Assembly: GCA_964492545.1 (NCBI GenBank)
Contig: CAZBKO010000067.1
Location: 1-12,296 of the forward strand
DNA: 12,296 nucleotides
Source: RGIG1934 sp964492545
GTDB lineage: Bacteria; Bacillota; Clostridia; Lachnospirales; Lachnospiraceae
Reading direction: 5' to 3'
The position numbers were made by a program, and so were the translations under genes. Below, one piece after another: positions 1-5,572 of this stretch. Positions within the stretch are counted from its first letter, which is position 1. The number at the start of each line of letters is the position of its first letter. The notes under the pieces are model-generated. The model saw only the letters and a program-made list of their open reading frames with translations. It did not search any database and was not told where the DNA came from.

Positions 1-38
1 GTTGTATGAAAAATCAGGTCTTCAGACTTATTTTTCAT
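1..38 (-). CDS. Probable 5' end of a leftward gene cut by the window edge
   Basis: An ATG at 38-36 opens a frame of 12 complete codons (MKNKSEDLIFHT) that reaches the left edge without a stop. It has a GGAG ribosome binding site at 47-44 with a 5-nt spacer. A possible promoter lies at 98-127, and the terminator at 209-232 separates it from the preceding operon. Too little protein is visible to name a product. The start codon sits in the arm of a hairpin at 4-40, so this stretch could instead be only a terminator. The call rests on ribosome site spacing and context. Confidence 0.45.
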   Translation of the reverse strand, partial: MKNKSEDLIFHT

Positions 39-40
39 AC
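4..40. terminator. Long hairpin with A- and T-rich arms
   Basis: GTATGAAAAAT (4-14) pairs perfectly with ATTTTTCATAC (30-40). The inner part pairs 16-20 with 25-29, including one G-T wobble, around a TTCA loop, leaving only C15 bulged. The inner hairpin followed by ATTTTT resembles a bidirectional intrinsic terminator. It may instead regulate translation of the leftward gene whose ATG lies at 38-36. Confidence 0.5.
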
Positions 41-97
41 TGTCTCCATTCCGGAATTTAATTCCTAGTGCTTTTGTATGATTTATTGTATAGTCAT

Positions 98-127
98 ATT
101 ATACATAGATTTAAAATAAAGTGTTAC
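98..127 (-). promoter_or_regulatory. Candidate sigma-A promoter for the left-edge gene
   Basis: On the minus strand a perfect TATAAT lies at 103-98, with GTAACA (4 of 6 consensus bases) at 127-122 and an 18-nt spacer. The start would fall near 91, leaving about 53 nt before the ATG at 38. A second, weaker leftward candidate is TTGGAA (188-183), a 17-nt spacer and TATAAG (165-160). The short inverted repeat GGAAT-TTA-ATTCC at 53-65 lies in the resulting untranslated leader. Confidence 0.35.
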
Positions 128-208
128 TACCTAAATTCAATAGTTGGTTATAGGTATTCCTTATAATAGCAATTTTCCCAGTTCCAATGCAATCCCGACA
201 TAAATAAA

Positions 209-232
209 AGGAATTCTGTTTCCAGAATTCCT
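209..232 (-). terminator. Intrinsic terminator of the five-gene leftward operon
   Basis: AGGAATTCTG (209-218) and CAGAATTCCT (223-232) form a perfect 10-bp stem with a TTTC loop. On the minus strand it is followed directly by TTTTATTTAT. It lies 28 nt beyond the stop of the YbjQ-type gene, as expected for rho-independent termination of that transcript. Confidence 0.8.
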
Positions 233-260
233 CTTGTTACTAACTATGTACTGTCTGTTA

Positions 261-572
261 TTAAATAAACTTAACTGCTGTTCCGTACGCCATGACTTCT
301 GCTGCACCCTGCATAACAGCAGCCGATGCATATCTTACATTAACAACTGCATCTGCTCCCATAGCCTGTGCTTCTTCCACCATTCTCTTTGTTGCAAGAG
401 CTCTTGCCTCGTTCATCATCTCTGTGTAGGATTTCAATTCTCCACCAACAAGTGTCTTAAAGCTCTGTGTGATATCTCTTCCCACATTCTTAGACTGAAT
501 TGTACTACCCTTAACCATGCCAAGCATCTCAAGCTCTTTCCCTGAAATATAATCAGTATTTACTAAGATCAT
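261..572 (-). CDS. YbjQ/UPF0145-family protein (putative heavy-metal-binding domain)
   Basis: This 103-residue protein has the layout of the YbjQ (UPF0145, PF01906) family: an N-terminal DYISGKELEMLGMVKGSTI segment, a middle helix EARALATKRMVEEAQAMGADAV, and a C-terminal strand region ending in VMAYGTAVKFI. The family is labelled a heavy-metal-binding domain, but its function is not established; it forms oligomeric rings in solved structures. I chose the ATG at 572 because GGAG sits 6 nt upstream, whereas a longer frame from GTG at 584 would overlap its own ribosome site. The start lies inside the end of the upstream small membrane gene (20-nt overlap), suggesting translational coupling. It is the last gene of the operon, 28 nt before the terminator at 209-232. 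The family call is firm; the role is unknown. Confidence 0.88.
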   Translation of the reverse strand: MILVNTDYISGKELEMLGMVKGSTIQSKNVGRDITQSFKTLVGGELKSYTEMMNEARALATKRMVEEAQAMGADAVVNVRYASAAVMQGAAEVMAYGTAVKFI

Positions 573-786
573 CTTCTTCTCCACTCCTTATCTCATTAAT
601 TCGTTCTACTAGAACGTATACGCACACCCCTGCAAGAAGCAGAGGAACAATGCCGCCAAGTATTGCTGCAAATACAGGTATATCATCAATTGTAATACAT
701 ACCGCTGCAAATACTACATAATATAATACCACAATTACTGTTACAATAATAGGTGCTATATATTTTTTTACATGTTCCATATTCAT
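553..786 (-). CDS. Small two-helix membrane protein
   Basis: A 77-residue protein that I cannot assign to a named family. It has two hydrophobic segments, about residues 10-32 (IAPIIVTVIVVLYYVVFAAV) and 40-61 (FAAILGGIVPLLLAGVCVYV). A short acidic, charged tail follows (residues about 63-77, ending EEDDLSKY). I chose the ATG at 786 because GGAG lies 5 nt upstream; the in-frame ATG at 807 has no ribosome site. The gene begins 107 nt after the methyltransferase stop and its end overlaps the YbjQ-type start by 20 nt, so the two are probably translated together. A membrane partner or anchor for the YbjQ-type protein is possible, but that is inferred from overlap alone. Confidence 0.72.
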   Translation of the reverse strand: MNMEHVKKYIAPIIVTVIVVLYYVVFAAVCITIDDIPVFAAILGGIVPLLLAGVCVYVLVERINEIRSGEEDDLSKY

Positions 787-893
787 ATAAACTCCATTCC
801 TGAGCATCTTTTACGATAGGACGAAGGGAAATTTGCTCTTCGATTTCTCTTCTTTCATAAATACTATTTGTGATGCTCCTCCACATTGTATTG

Positions 894-1943
894 TTACGCC
901 TTGATTGCCCATCTCATCTTTGTTGATCTGGCACGGCCATTATTAACACATTCCTCTGCAGATGGTCTTATCACCTCTTCACAGATTTGTGAATATATTC
1001 CCTGCTTCTTCATCTGTTTAAATGACTTCTTAACCAGTCTGTCCTCACCCGAATGAAATGTTAGCACTGCTGCTCGTCCACCCGGATTAAGTACATTTGG
1101 CAGCTTATCAAGAAATTCATATAAAACCTCAAATTCACTGTTGACATCGATACGCAGCGCCTGAAATGTTCTCTGACACGATTTCTTAACCGCTTCCTTC
1201 CTATCTCTTTCGGGAATAAATGAAAGGGCATTCTCAATCAGCTGTCTAAGACATGTTGTAGTATCAACCGTATTACCTTTTCTAATATAACTAATTACAG
1301 CATTAGCAATTTCTTCCGCATACGGCTCATCTGAATTCTCAATTAACATTCCCATAAGCTCTTCTTTATCAACCTGGCTAAGTCTCTCTGCTGCTGAATC
1401 TCCTGTCTCCGGATTAAGTCTCAAATCAAGCGGGCCATCATTCTTATACGAAAATCCTCGTTCCGGATTATCAATCTGCATTGATGAAACTCCAAGGTCA
1501 GCCATAAGAAAATCAAACTTTCCTACTTCATCTGCCACCTGATCAATATTAGAAAAATTAATATGTCTTATGGAAAGTATATCCTCTCCATATCCTTCCT
1601 TTCGTAGTCTCTTCTCTGTTTTCTGAGACTCAATCGGGTCAATATCAAGAGAATACAAATGTCCACTTCCATTAAGACACTTAAGAATAGCTGTTGTATG
1701 TCCACCATATCCAAGTGTTGCATCAAGCCCCTGCTGTCCTGGCTTAATGTCAAGAAATTCCATTATTTCTTTCACCATTATAGGAATATGCATTCCAGCT
1801 GGTGTGCTTCCCTTACTGATTACCTTTTGAACCGTATCTACATACTTTTCCGGATTAAGCTCCTTGTACTTCTCACTATATTTTCTAGGGTGAGTACCCT
1901 TATATCTTGCTCTTCTTACATGCTTCTGTTCCTGATTATCCAT
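894..1943 (-). CDS. rsmH: RsmH/MraW-type 16S rRNA (cytosine-1402-N4)-methyltransferase, non-dcw copy
   Basis: RsmH transfers a methyl group from S-adenosylmethionine to N4 of C1402 in the ribosomal decoding centre. This 349-residue protein carries the family blocks in order: HIPIMVKEI (52-60), the SAM loop LDATLGYGGH (73-82), DLGVSS (149-154), ERGFSYKNDGPLDLRLNP (161-178), TFQALRIDVN (259-268), FHSGEDRLVK (296-305) and the C-terminal RARSTKMR (337-344). Standard RsmH begins near the HxPV block, so residues 1-50 are a basic N-terminal extension containing GTHPRKY. The usual neighbours mraZ, ftsL and pbp genes are absent. The gene starts 5 nt after the PAP2 stop, with AAGGA upstream. It is therefore probably a second, divergent paralog whose target may be the same or another RNA. 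The family assignment is secure; the exact substrate is inferred. Confidence 0.88.
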   Translation of the reverse strand: MDNQEQKHVRRARYKGTHPRKYSEKYKELNPEKYVDTVQKVISKGSTPAGMHIPIMVKEIMEFLDIKPGQQGLDATLGYGGHTTAILKCLNGSGHLYSLDIDPIESQKTEKRLRKEGYGEDILSIRHINFSNIDQVADEVGKFDFLMADLGVSSMQIDNPERGFSYKNDGPLDLRLNPETGDSAAERLSQVDKEELMGMLIENSDEPYAEEIANAVISYIRKGNTVDTTTCLRQLIENALSFIPERDRKEAVKKSCQRTFQALRIDVNSEFEVLYEFLDKLPNVLNPGGRAAVLTFHSGEDRLVKKSFKQMKKQGIYSQICEEVIRPSAEECVNNGRARSTKMRWAIKA

Positions 1944-1947
1944 GGTG

Positions 1948-2493
1948 TTACCTGTTCCTTTTGTTGATTAACCCATTATAGCATATCGAAATTTTCTTAG
2001 CAATGATTTCACCAATGTATCCGGCTATTGTTCCAAATACCATTCCACATAATATATCAGACGGATAATGAACACCTAAATATACTCTCGATAGTGCAAT
2101 TAATAAAGCCAGCACAAGTGCAGAAATTCCGGCTTTCTTAGGTAAATTCCTATATAAAACTATGGCTGTCGCAAAGGAACTTGCTCCATGTCCTGAGGGA
2201 AATGAATAGCTTTCCGGTCTGTCAATTAGTACAACAAGATTTTTTATGGATTCATATGGTCTTGGTCTTGCAATAATATTTTTTATAGCAATGTTATTAA
2301 TTACATACGAGGTAAGCAGTGCACATATACACATGAAACCTACTTTTCTTGTTTTCTTAAACAAAAGAAGGGCAGCTGATATAAATATCCACACTGCCAT
2401 TCTGCTGCCAAGATAGGTTATCCTTATAAAAATATCTGTTAAAGCAGGATTTCTTAAATGCTCCTGCACATACATTATTATACCTTCATCCAT
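1948..2493 (-). CDS. PAP2-family membrane phosphatase (undecaprenyl-diphosphatase-like)
   Basis: A 181-residue integral membrane protein with all three PAP2 signatures: K-x6-RP at 71-79 (KNIIARPRP), PSGH at 99-102, and SR-x5-H-x3-D at 135-146 (SRVYLGVHYPSD). The histidines at 102 and 142 are the expected nucleophile and its partner. Hydrophobic segments lie near 31-46, 52-70, 104-114, 122-134 and 148-164. Small bacterial members of this size, such as BcrC, dephosphorylate undecaprenyl pyrophosphate at the outer membrane face to recycle the cell-wall lipid carrier. Others use phosphatidylglycerol phosphate or diacylglycerol pyrophosphate, so the substrate is an inference. GGGAG lies 6 nt before the ATG. 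The gene is 14 nt after the phosphoesterase stop and 5 nt before the methyltransferase start. Confidence 0.9.
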   Translation of the reverse strand: MDEGIIMYVQEHLRNPALTDIFIRITYLGSRMAVWIFISAALLLFKKTRKVGFMCICALLTSYVINNIAIKNIIARPRPYESIKNLVVLIDRPESYSFPSGHGASSFATAIVLYRNLPKKAGISALVLALLIALSRVYLGVHYPSDILCGMVFGTIAGYIGEIIAKKISICYNGLINKRNR

Positions 2494-2507
2494 AAGGTTC
2501 TCCCTCG

Positions 2508-3650
2508 CTATTTATTCTTGATATCTACAATTACATATTCTGCCGGAGCCCCGGTCTTAATAGGATATCCCCAGCCTGCTATACCAGATGTTACAATAAT
2601 CTGAGACTCACCTCTGGTCCTGTGTCCGTATGCAATATAATTGGGATTTCTGATTTCTCTAGTTATGCCATTTGGCCACATCTGTCCACCATGTGTATGA
2701 CCGGATAGCTGCAGATCAGCTCCAAATTCTTCAACTTCTTTGATTCCCGCCGTAGGCTTATGATCAAGTACAAGCATAAATTTACTAAGTTCTTCTCCCT
2801 CTAACAATTTATTCAATGATAATCGTTTTCCATGCTCAGCAAAATCAGGATCATCTCTTCCTATCACTAGAAAATCATCATTAATTCTTACAACCTCATC
2901 TGCCAAAACCTCTATGTTACAATCCTCCATTTTTTTCCACATTTCATCTGATGTATAAATTGGTTCTGCAACATATCTATTCTTATCATGATTTCCAAAA
3001 ACATAATATATTCCATATTTGTTCTTAATTGAAGAAAGGGCTTCAATTCCGTTTTCCATCTCATTTTCAGTAGTACTCTCATCAAAAATATCGCCTGCAA
3101 GTGCTACAATATCAATGTTTTTCTCGGAAATATCATCACATATTTCCTGCAGTCTGTCTATATCTATTGTTGTACCAAAATGTAAATCAGAAATCAATGC
3201 AATTCTGTAATCCTGATTCAATTGTTTATCCGTATATATTGTATAATCTGTTTCGACAATATGAAACATATTAAAGTAACCATACATAAGCACTGCACAG
3301 ACACATATAATCGGGATAAGCCCAGACTTATATACCTTTTCAAAACTATTTTTACGTTTTTTCATAAGCTTTAAAATTATATTTATGGCTTCCATCACAA
3401 TTGCAAAGAACGCTATATTAGTTATTAAAACTCTTCCAAAACTATATTTGTTAATCCCGAACGCAACAAGCAGTGAACATATAACAATGCATATACCTTT
3501 CACAAGCCTGTTTCTTTTTATTCCAAAGCTCTCAAGCATTCTAAGGAAATAGAAATACAGATATACTCCTATGGGTATCATGCATATAAAAGGTATTACA
3601 ATGTACGTTAATATCAATTTTTCATCCTTCTTTCTATGTGTTTTAATCAT
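2508..3650 (-). CDS. Membrane-anchored calcineurin-like metallophosphoesterase (YkuE/YaeI-like)
   Basis: The protein has a membrane N-terminus with hydrophobic segments at about residues 12-34, 51-66, 73-96 and 110-126, then a metallophosphoesterase domain. Its metal ligands are clear: DLH (155-157), GD (186-187), GNHD (219-222), DHKP (296-299) and GHTHGGQ (317-323). This is the layout of YkuE/YaeI-type phosphodiesterases, some of which act on phospholipid pyrophosphates; the substrate here is unknown. The domain probably faces outward, but the topology is inferred. The ATG at 3650 (380 residues) has no ribosome site and abuts a -10-like element. A TTG at 3617 (codon 12) has AAGGA 7 nt upstream and may be the true start, giving 369 residues. 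It is the first gene of the operon, followed after 14 nt by PAP2, a plausible partner in envelope lipid phosphate turnover. Confidence 0.88.
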   Translation of the reverse strand: MIKTHRKKDEKLILTYIVIPFICMIPIGVYLYFYFLRMLESFGIKRNRLVKGICIVICSLLVAFGINKYSFGRVLITNIAFFAIVMEAINIILKLMKKRKNSFEKVYKSGLIPIICVCAVLMYGYFNMFHIVETDYTIYTDKQLNQDYRIALISDLHFGTTIDIDRLQEICDDISEKNIDIVALAGDIFDESTTENEMENGIEALSSIKNKYGIYYVFGNHDKNRYVAEPIYTSDEMWKKMEDCNIEVLADEVVRINDDFLVIGRDDPDFAEHGKRLSLNKLLEGEELSKFMLVLDHKPTAGIKEVEEFGADLQLSGHTHGGQMWPNGITREIRNPNYIAYGHRTRGESQIIVTSGIAGWGYPIKTGAPAEYVIVDIKNK

Positions 3651-3652
3651 AG

Positions 3653-3681
3653 TATAAACACTAAACCTAGCTTTAGGTCAA
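3653..3681 (-). promoter_or_regulatory. Promoter of the phosphoesterase operon
   Basis: On the minus strand TTGACC (3681-3676) and TTTATA (3658-3653) are separated by exactly 17 nt. Transcription would begin near 3646, inside or beside the annotated ATG at 3650-3648, which favours the TTG at 3617 as start codon or else a leaderless message. Confidence 0.5.
3665..3678. promoter_or_regulatory. Inverted repeat in the promoter spacer
   Basis: ACCTA (3665-3669) and TAGGT (3674-3678) form a 5-4-5 inverted repeat that lies wholly between the -35 and -10 elements of the phosphoesterase promoter. It is an operator candidate, possibly for the divergent ribbon-helix-helix protein. It is short, and chance occurrence cannot be excluded. 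Confidence 0.3.
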
Positions 3682-3737
3682 GTTATTTATTTGTATAACA
3701 CATTTATTTACTATAATGCGTTTTTTTACTATATTAA

Positions 3738-3746
3738 TGTTATAAT
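3738..3746 (+). promoter_or_regulatory. Extended -10 promoter of the ribbon-helix-helix gene
   Basis: TGTTATAAT is a perfect extended -10 element, about 30 nt upstream of the ATG at 3777. No good -35 is seen, which an extended -10 can tolerate. Upstream lies a direct repeat TTTACTATA at 3707-3715 and 3725-3733, spaced 18 bp, a possible binding site for an autoregulator. Confidence 0.5.
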
Positions 3747-3776
3747 ATAACAAATAAATTACAAAGGAGAATGCTT

Positions 3777-3920
3777 ATGACTAGACCTCTTAAAGAAAAA
3801 ATCAGTATTACACTTGACAATGATATTGTTCCAATTCTTAAACAGCTAGCTTATGAGGATAACCGTTCTTTTAGTCAGTTTATCAATAATATTTTAGTAG
3901 CTTTTATAAAGAATCTGTAA
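3777..3920 (+). CDS. Ribbon-helix-helix (CopG/Arc-type) DNA-binding protein, 47 residues
   Basis: The frame runs from ATG at 3777 to TAA at 3918-3920 and encodes 47 residues. The start begins MTRPLKEKISITLDNDIV, and the rest matches the ribbon-helix-helix pattern: a beta strand KISITL, helix A around DIVPILKQLAYEDN, and helix B SFSQFINNILVAFI. Such proteins bind DNA as dimers through the paired strands and serve as small repressors or antitoxins. AGGAG at 3765-3769 lies 7 nt upstream of this ATG; the in-frame ATG at 3771 is too close to it. An extended -10 promoter precedes the gene and a hairpin terminator follows. No toxin gene is adjacent, so a solitary regulator, perhaps of the divergent operon, is more likely than a toxin-antitoxin half. 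Confidence 0.8.
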   Translation: MTRPLKEKISITLDNDIVPILKQLAYEDNRSFSQFINNILVAFIKNL

Positions 3921-3954
3921 TACTAACTAAAGAACATACTTTAAGACAAATTTA

Positions 3955-3984
3955 CAGCAGACTGAAATTCTAATCAGTCTGCTG
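3955..3984. terminator. Shared hairpin terminator between convergent genes
   Basis: CAGCAGACTGA (3955-3965) pairs with TCAGTCTGCTG (3974-3984) in a perfect 11-bp stem with an 8-nt loop. Beyond one mismatch, AATTT pairs with AAATT. It lies between the ends of the ribbon-helix-helix gene (3920) and the GH1 gene (3994). The T-runs are weak on both sides, but position and stem strength support bidirectional termination. Confidence 0.7.
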
Positions 3985-3993
3985 CAAATTCAG

Positions 3994-5391
3994 TTATTCT
4001 ATGATATTACCATTGCTTTCTATTACTTTCTTGTACCAGAAAAATGATTTCTTTCTTATTCTTCTAAGATCCTTTAAATCGTTCTCATCTCTATTTACAA
4101 ATATAAATCCATATCTCTTTTCAAATCCCTGATGCGTGCTGATTAGATCAATTGCTGACCATGGGCAGTAGCCTAATAAATCTACACCATCATCTACTGC
4201 AAGTCTTGCCTGTTCAATGTGTTTTGCAAGATAATCTATTCTGTAATCATCATTAATGTTTCCATTTTCATCAAGAGTATCCTTGGCACCAAGTCCATTT
4301 TCTGTAATAATGATTGGAAGGTTGTATCTGTCATATACTTCTCTTAATGTTATTCTAAATCCTTCCGGATCCATTTCCCAACCGTATTCAGTCTTTCCAA
4401 GATAAGGATTTCTATCACCATTAAAGAATCCCGGTTCGCCAACTGATATCTGCTGGTCAGCTGTTGGATTCTTTTCTATTTCAACATTTCCATCACTTAC
4501 TGTTGCTGTTGAATAATAGTTGAATGCAATGAAATCAGGGTGTGCTGCTTTAAGTATTTCCATATCTCCGTCAAGTATTTCCGGTGTAATATTTTTCTTT
4601 TCTAAAAAATTCCAGGCAATTGTGTTGTAACGTCCAAATACAGCAATATCTAAATATAGCCAGTTTCTAATTGCTGCATGGTTCTGCGCTGCAATTACAT
4701 CCTTTGGATTGCATGTCTTAGGATATGTTGAAACAATATTTGGAGCTGGTCCAATCTTTGCCCCAGGTACCATCTCATGAAGTAATGTCATAGCCTTTGC
4801 CTGCGCAAGAAGCATGTTGTGATTCTGCTGATACAGACTCTTTTCTATATTGTCACATCCATCCATAATTCCTGTTCCAATTGCTGCTCCGTGGAGTATC
4901 ATCATATTCTGTTCATTAATTGTGAGCCAATATTTTACACGCTCACCATAGTTTTCAAACAATACCTTAGCATATTTTACAAATGCGTCAATTGTTTTTC
5001 TATTGTTCCAACCACCCTTTTTCTCCAATTCATATGGCATATCAAAATGAAACATCGTAATTAATGGTTCTATTCCATACTTAAGACATTCGTCAATTAC
5101 TTCGCTATAATGCTGTACTCCAAGGGGATTTACTTCTCCATCTCCATCGGGAATTATTCTTGTCCACGCAATTGAAAATCTGTATGTCTTAAATCCCATC
5201 TCAGCCATAAGTGCTATATCTTCACGAAAATGATGATAATGGTCAACAGATACTTTGAAATCTGAAGTTCCGGCAGGTACTTCCTTTACGTCCTGAACCG
5301 ATAAGCCCTTACCATCTTCGTCTGCTGCTCCCTCCACCTGATATGCTGATGTTGAGCCACCCCACAAAAAATCCTCTCTAAAATTCTTCAT
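3994..5391 (-). CDS. GH1 6-phospho-beta-glucosidase
   Basis: A full-length glycoside hydrolase family 1 enzyme of 465 residues. The N-terminal FLWGGSTSAYQVEGA (8-22) is the family start signature. The acid/base glutamate is E160 in TINEQN and the nucleophile is E364 in ITENG. Near the C-terminus, S418, K425 and Y427 keep the Ser-x6-Lys-x-Tyr spacing that binds the 6-phosphate in phospho-glycosidases such as LacG, so I prefer a phosphorylated substrate such as cellobiose-6-phosphate or an aryl-glucoside-6-phosphate over free glucosides. There is no signal peptide, so it is cytoplasmic. AAAGGA lies about 11 nt before the ATG. The divergent RpiR-type regulator (5573-6418) probably controls it. 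No PTS permease is in the window, so sugar uptake must be encoded elsewhere. Confidence 0.92.
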   Translation of the reverse strand: MKNFREDFLWGGSTSAYQVEGAADEDGKGLSVQDVKEVPAGTSDFKVSVDHYHHFREDIALMAEMGFKTYRFSIAWTRIIPDGDGEVNPLGVQHYSEVIDECLKYGIEPLITMFHFDMPYELEKKGGWNNRKTIDAFVKYAKVLFENYGERVKYWLTINEQNMMILHGAAIGTGIMDGCDNIEKSLYQQNHNMLLAQAKAMTLLHEMVPGAKIGPAPNIVSTYPKTCNPKDVIAAQNHAAIRNWLYLDIAVFGRYNTIAWNFLEKKNITPEILDGDMEILKAAHPDFIAFNYYSTATVSDGNVEIEKNPTADQQISVGEPGFFNGDRNPYLGKTEYGWEMDPEGFRITLREVYDRYNLPIIITENGLGAKDTLDENGNINDDYRIDYLAKHIEQARLAVDDGVDLLGYCPWSAIDLISTHQGFEKRYGFIFVNRDENDLKDLRRIRKKSFFWYKKVIESNGNIIE

Positions 5392-5428
5392 TTTTACATC
5401 GTTCCTTTCTCTTTTTTCTTATGAATGA

Positions 5429-5457
5429 AATATAACAAATATTTTTATGCATTTCTA
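5429..5457 (-). promoter_or_regulatory. Candidate promoter of the GH1 gene
   Basis: On the minus strand, TAGAAA (5457-5452, 4 of 6 consensus bases), a 17-nt spacer and the extended -10 TGTTATATT (5437-5429) lie about 38 nt upstream of the ATG at 5391. Confidence 0.45.
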
Positions 5458-5483
5458 TAGCTATCACGCATTTTGGATTAACG

Positions 5484-5502
5484 TTTCATAAATTTGATGA
5501 AA
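5484..5502. promoter_or_regulatory. Inverted repeat, candidate RpiR operator
   Basis: TTTCAT (5484-5489) and ATGAAA (5497-5502) form a 6-bp inverted repeat with a 7-nt spacer. A further ATGAAA half-site lies at 5506-5511. It sits midway between the divergent GH1 and RpiR-type promoters, where a shared operator would be expected. Confidence 0.4.
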
Positions 5503-5515
5503 TCCATGAAAAATG

Positions 5516-5545
5516 ATGACATAAATATGTCAAATAGTATATAAT
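5516..5545 (+). promoter_or_regulatory. Promoter of the RpiR-type regulator
   Basis: ATGACA (5516-5521) and a perfect TATAAT (5540-5545) are separated by 18 nt. Transcription would begin near 5552, about 20 nt upstream of the ATG at 5573. Confidence 0.5.
5518..5531. promoter_or_regulatory. 14-bp palindrome over the RpiR-type gene promoter
   Basis: GACATAAATATGTC (GACATA, AA, TATGTC) is a perfect 6-2-6 palindrome overlapping the -35 element and spacer of the promoter at 5516-5545. A protein bound there would block RNA polymerase, so it is a candidate autoregulatory operator. Its sequence differs from the TTTCAT/ATGAAA repeat nearby. Confidence 0.45.
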
Positions 5546-5572
5546 CAACTTAATAGTAGGATGGAGAGTAAT

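Noticed and set aside
686..886. A 66-codon leftward frame between the methyltransferase and the small membrane gene
   Set aside because: It has no ribosome site at its ATG, and its second half overlaps the better-supported small membrane gene in another frame. A GGAGGAG run at about 882-876 has no usable start codon at proper spacing.
5476..5491. Possible CcpA cre site near AACGTTTCAT
   Set aside because: The spacing between the TGAAA and CG elements is one base short of the cre consensus.
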